Shown here one piece after another: positions 60,990-64,000 of a stretch of 64,000 nt of DNA. The position numbers and the translations under genes are program-made. Position 1 is the first letter of the stretch. Each line of letters begins with the position of its first letter. The DNA comes from Marinitoga piezophila KA3 (GTDB lineage Bacteria > Thermotogota > Thermotogae > Petrotogales > Petrotogaceae): positions 1,488,001-1,552,000 of the forward strand of contig NC_016751.1 in NCBI RefSeq assembly GCF_000255135.1, written 5' to 3'. The notes under the pieces were generated by a model. The model had not been told where the DNA came from and made no database searches. It worked only from the letters and a program-made list of their open reading frames with translations.

Positions 60990-61018
60990 TTGACATAAAA
61001 GACTAAAATAATTATAAT
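60990..61018 (+). promoter_or_regulatory. consensus promoter of the oligopeptide ABC operon
   Basis: TTGACA at 60990-60995, exactly 17 bases, TATAAT at 61013-61018. Confidence 0.88.
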
Positions 61019-61077
61019 ATATTTAGCGTGTAAAAATAATTAAAATATTTTAAAATATATATTATGAGGTGATAGAG

Positions 61078-62103
61078 TTGTCAGAGCCAGTTCTTATAGT
61101 CGAAAACTTAAAAACATATTTCGACATAGCTGAAGGAACAGTTAAAGCAGTAAACGGCGTATCCTTTACTTTAAATCCCAACGAATCATTAGGAGTTGTT
61201 GGGGAAACAGGTTCAGGAAAAAGTGTTACAATGAAGACCATTATGGGACTTATAAAAAAACCAGGCTATATTCCAGAAGGTAGAATTTTATTCTTAACTG
61301 ATGAATTCAGTAAAGACGGTAAAAAAGAGTATGTTGATTTAACCAAACTTACCCCACAGCAATTTACACGCATTAGAGGAAGACATATTGCTATGATCTT
61401 CCAGGATCCAATGACATCCTTAAATCCGATGTATACTGTTGCTGATCAAATGATCGAAACTATTATGTATCATCAGAATGTTTCTGAATTAGAGGCAAGA
61501 AAAAGAGCTGTAGAATTATTAAGAAAAGTTGGAATTCCAAATGCAGACAAAAGAATAGATGATTATCCATTTCAATTCTCTGGAGGGCAAAGACAGAGAA
61601 TCGTTATTGCTATAGGTTTATCATGTAATCCCGAATTATTGATTGCAGATGAACCTACAACAGCACTTGATGTTACAATTCAGGCTCAAATACTTGAGTT
61701 AATGAAAGATCTTCAAAATGAATTTAACACAGCAATGATATATATTACACATGACTTATCTGTTGTAGCTGAAATAGCAGATAAGGTTATGGTTATGTAT
61801 GGTGGTAACCAGATGGAGGTTGCCGATGTAAATACAATCTTTGAAAAGCCAACACATCCATATACAAATATGTTGCTTAATTGTATTCCAAGACACGACG
61901 CAAAAAAAGATGAATTGGAACCAATTCCTGGGCAACCGCCAATAATGCTCGATCCTCCAGATTTGTGTCCATTCTTGCCAAGATGTCCAATGGCAACGGA
62001 AAAATGTAGAAAAGCAAAACCAGATTTAAACGAACTTGAACCAGGACATTTTGTAAGATGTTGGAATCCTGTATTGGACGCAAAAATGGGAGGAGATAAA
62101 TAA
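61078..62103 (+). CDS. oligopeptide ABC transporter ATPase, OppD/DppD type
   Basis: 341 residues with a TTG start at 61078, eight bases after GAGG; a GTG at 61069 inside the ribosome site is less likely. Walker A GETGSGKS is near 40-47, the Q-loop MIFQDPMTSLNP, the signature FSGGQRQRIVIA and Walker B LLIADEPTTALD. The C-terminal oligopeptide domain has the CPFLPRCPMATEKC cysteine cluster. It powers uptake together with OppF, which starts one base inside its stop (TAATG). Confidence 0.94.
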   Translation: MSEPVLIVENLKTYFDIAEGTVKAVNGVSFTLNPNESLGVVGETGSGKSVTMKTIMGLIKKPGYIPEGRILFLTDEFSKDGKKEYVDLTKLTPQQFTRIRGRHIAMIFQDPMTSLNPMYTVADQMIETIMYHQNVSELEARKRAVELLRKVGIPNADKRIDDYPFQFSGGQRQRIVIAIGLSCNPELLIADEPTTALDVTIQAQILELMKDLQNEFNTAMIYITHDLSVVAEIADKVMVMYGGNQMEVADVNTIFEKPTHPYTNMLLNCIPRHDAKKDELEPIPGQPPIMLDPPDLCPFLPRCPMATEKCRKAKPDLNELEPGHFVRCWNPVLDAKMGGDK

Positions 62104-63266
62104 TGCTTTTAAGAGTTAATAATTTAAAAAAATATTTCCCTATAAAACACGGATTTATTGTTGAAAAAACTGTAGGATATGTAAAAGCAGTTGATGATGT
62201 TTCATTTACTCTTGATAAAAATGAAACATATGGTCTTGTTGGAGAATCTGGTTGTGGTAAGACAACTATCGGTAAAACAATTTTAAGATTATATAATCAA
62301 ACAGATGGTGAAATCTTTATTGATGACGAAGATACAAGTTATTTCTTCATGAAAAGATCAGAAGCAAGAAAGTATCTTCAAAAACATTATATAGATGTAT
62401 TACATGAAGGAATAAAGGAAAAATCAGAATCAGAATTCTTAAAATCAATTCCAGATTATAAAAGAAAGTATTTTGAATACATTATAAAAAATGGTGAAGC
62501 AAGATTTATAAATTACATGCTTTCAGATTTAAAGCAAAAAAGAATGCATTTTAGAAGAAAGGTACAGATTGTTTTCCAGGATCCAACATCCTCATTGAAC
62601 CCAAGAATGGCTGTTGGACAGATACTTGCTGAACCGCTTTTATTCCATGGTATTGCAAAAAACAAAAATGAAGCGTATGATATAGTTAGAGAAATACTTG
62701 TAAACGTTGGATTAAAAAAATACCATGTTGATAGATATCCACATCAGTTCTCTGGAGGACAAAGACAGAGAATTGCTGTTGCAAGGGCAGCTATTTTAAA
62801 ACCAGATTTAATCATTCTTGACGAGCCAACTTCAGCTCTTGACGTTTCTGTTCAGGCACAGATAATCAAATTATTAAAAGATTTACAGAAGGAATTAGAA
62901 GCTGGATATCTCTTCATTTCACACGACTTAGGTGTTGTAAGATTCATTTCAAATTATGTTGGTATTATGTATCTTGGAAGAATGGTTGAATATGGCGATT
63001 CTGATGAAATATTTGACCATTATAAACATCCATATACAGAAGCTTTATTAAATGCAGCTCCTGTACCGGATCCTAAAAAGAGAAGAGACAGAAAACAATT
63101 TATTATACAGGGACAGGTTCCATCTCCAATTAATAGACCAAGCGGATGTTTCTTCTCACCAAGATGTAAATATGCATTTGAACCATGTTCAAAGAAATAT
63201 CCACCTTATTATAAAGTAGGTAATAATCATTTTGTAAGTTGTTATAAGTATGAAGCAAAATCATGA
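62103..63266 (+). CDS. oligopeptide ABC transporter ATPase, OppF type, with insertion
   Basis: 387 residues, about 60 longer than usual. Walker A GESGCGKT is at 47-54, Q-loop IVFQDPTSSLNPR begins at 156, the signature FSGGQRQRIAVARA and Walker B LIILDEPTSALDVS follow. Between Walker A and the Q-loop, residues about 78-148 form a charged helical insert (KRSEARKYLQKHYIDVLHEG, then EFLKSIPDYKRKYFEYI). The C-terminal cysteine motif CFFSPRCKYAFEPC is intact. The insert may contact partner subunits or a regulator. Confidence 0.93.
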   Translation: MLLRVNNLKKYFPIKHGFIVEKTVGYVKAVDDVSFTLDKNETYGLVGESGCGKTTIGKTILRLYNQTDGEIFIDDEDTSYFFMKRSEARKYLQKHYIDVLHEGIKEKSESEFLKSIPDYKRKYFEYIIKNGEARFINYMLSDLKQKRMHFRRKVQIVFQDPTSSLNPRMAVGQILAEPLLFHGIAKNKNEAYDIVREILVNVGLKKYHVDRYPHQFSGGQRQRIAVARAAILKPDLIILDEPTSALDVSVQAQIIKLLKDLQKELEAGYLFISHDLGVVRFISNYVGIMYLGRMVEYGDSDEIFDHYKHPYTEALLNAAPVPDPKKRRDRKQFIIQGQVPSPINRPSGCFFSPRCKYAFEPCSKKYPPYYKVGNNHFVSCYKYEAKS

Positions 63267-63286
63267 AAATCAAGGGAGGGAGTAGC

Positions 63287-64000
63287 ATGAAGAAGTTATT
63301 AGTATTGTTGTTTGTTCTTGTTACAGCATTAGCTGTGTTTGCAGATGAAGTAGATTGGGCTATTGAAGATGTTGCTGGAAAACCAGGGGGAACACTTTTC
63401 TTAAGTACAACATCAGGTCCAAAAACTATGAACCCAGCATGGGCACAGGAAACATCTTCAACAGAAATTATTGGATGGGTATTAGACACATTGGTACATT
63501 CTTCAAACAAAGGTTTGCCAGAATTACCAGGTTTAGCAAAGGAATTTTCAGCTGAAGTTACAGCAGACGGAAAAACAGTATATACTTACGTATTGAGAAA
63601 AGGTTTAAAATGGTCAGATGGCGAACCATTAACAATTGACGATGTTATCTGGTCATTTGAAAAAATTTGGTTCGATCCAAACATGACAGCAAACGGAAAT
63701 GGTGGATACCTTGATGCTAATGATGAATTACCAACTATTAAAAAAGTTGATGACTACACAGTAAAATTCATTTACAACTCAAAATTCAGAAGAGGTCATC
63801 AATCAATAGGATGGGCAGAAATCTTACCAAAACACGTATTAGAACCATATTACAAAGCAGGTAAATTCTCAGAAGCATGGTCATTAAAAGAAATAGATAA
63901 AGTTGTAGGTTCTGGTCCATTTGTATTAAAAGAATACAAAGAAGGCGTTAGAGTTGTATTAGAAAAGAACCCATATTACTATAGAAAAGATAAAAATGGT
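63287..64000 (+). CDS. oligopeptide-binding protein, N-terminal part
   Basis: 238 codons to the window edge, still open. Signal peptide about 1-19 (MKKLLVLLFVLVTALAVFA). The family 5 extracellular binding fold is shown by GGTLFLSTTSGPKTMNPAWA, GLPELPGLAKEFS, YTYVLRKGLKWSDGEPLTIDDV and VVGSGPFVLKEY. GGGAGGGAGTAGC precedes the ATG. It follows the two ATPase genes by 20 bases; permeases probably lie downstream. The ligand could be a peptide or an oligosaccharide, since several Thermotogota members of this family bind sugars. Confidence 0.92.
   Translation, partial: MKKLLVLLFVLVTALAVFADEVDWAIEDVAGKPGGTLFLSTTSGPKTMNPAWAQETSSTEIIGWVLDTLVHSSNKGLPELPGLAKEFSAEVTADGKTVYTYVLRKGLKWSDGEPLTIDDVIWSFEKIWFDPNMTANGNGGYLDANDELPTIKKVDDYTVKFIYNSKFRRGHQSIGWAEILPKHVLEPYYKAGKFSEAWSLKEIDKVVGSGPFVLKEYKEGVRVVLEKNPYYYRKDKNG

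Noticed and set aside
1-64000. tRNA or rRNA genes
   Set aside because: I saw no cloverleaf ending in CCA or T-loop motif in the intergenic spaces, and no rRNA-like stretch.

Overview
The window is a stretch of a low-GC bacterial chromosome. I read it as Thermotogota, most like the Marinitoga/Petrotoga branch. The reasons are extreme A+T richness with strong AAAGGAGG-type ribosome sites, flagellar and chemotaxis genes, signal-peptide proteins ending in Phe as outer-sheath beta-barrels do, a prokaryotic speD/speE pair, class II aldolase, and many ABC sugar and peptide binding proteins. The genus is an inference and was not checked by any search.

Layout. 1-2350 (minus): a signalling operon of an HD-GYP response regulator, a lipoprotein of the LivJ fold and the start of a membrane sensor. 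2455-6967 (minus): aldolase fba, then Sua5, CoaX, a B12/radical-SAM protein and a small coiled-coil protein. 7119-8845: a secreted protein, then fliS with an unknown partner. 9197-11057: polyamine operon (XRE-cupin regulator, speD, speE). 11112-12050: a non-coding island of palindromic repeats. 12085-17389: DUF1622 protein, dprA, a lipoprotein, an orphan malE and two metal-dependent hydrolases. 17452-20470: hsp20, then an IS110-family transposase nested between inverted copies of the same repeats. 20565-25963: membrane protein, uridine kinase, K+ channel plus a free cyclic-nucleotide-binding domain, and a chemoreceptor. 26118-32718: pnp, an M16 protease and three tandem HD-GYP proteins. 32715-34539 (minus): a divergent DNA sliding-clamp homologue and an unknown exported protein. 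34671-39222: two sugar-nucleotide operons (WbpE-, WbpA- and WbpB-like) that share a promoter and palindromic operator with the HTH-Rossmann regulator encoded first. 39274-43700: hpf, a MobA-like transferase, and a sugar ABC system whose two permeases are fused. 43724-52271: adenine deaminase with a purine-nucleoside ABC transporter, bioY and an ion transporter. 52292-58482 (minus): PatB-type lyase, porin-like protein, galT, glgA, an MBL hydrolase and a CBS-ACT protein. 58596-64000: degV, rarA, an S4-domain protein and an oligopeptide ABC operon that runs off the end.

Work as a group: the WbpA/B/E enzymes imply a diamino-uronic acid sugar for a surface polymer. The Ade plus Bmp/Yuf genes imply purine salvage. 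Four HD-GYP proteins imply heavy cyclic-di-GMP turnover. Most promoters carry an extended -10 (TGnTATAAT), several with a consensus TTGACA 17 bases upstream.

Most notable: (i) dispersed 186-196 bp palindromic repeats with covarying hairpins that display GGA in their loops in CsrA-like contexts; (ii) an IS110 element with a bridge-RNA-like leader set inside the repeats; (iii) an apparently new HTH-Rossmann regulator with an identical 15-base operator at two promoters; (iv) a sliding-clamp paralogue. All are sequence-based hypotheses.
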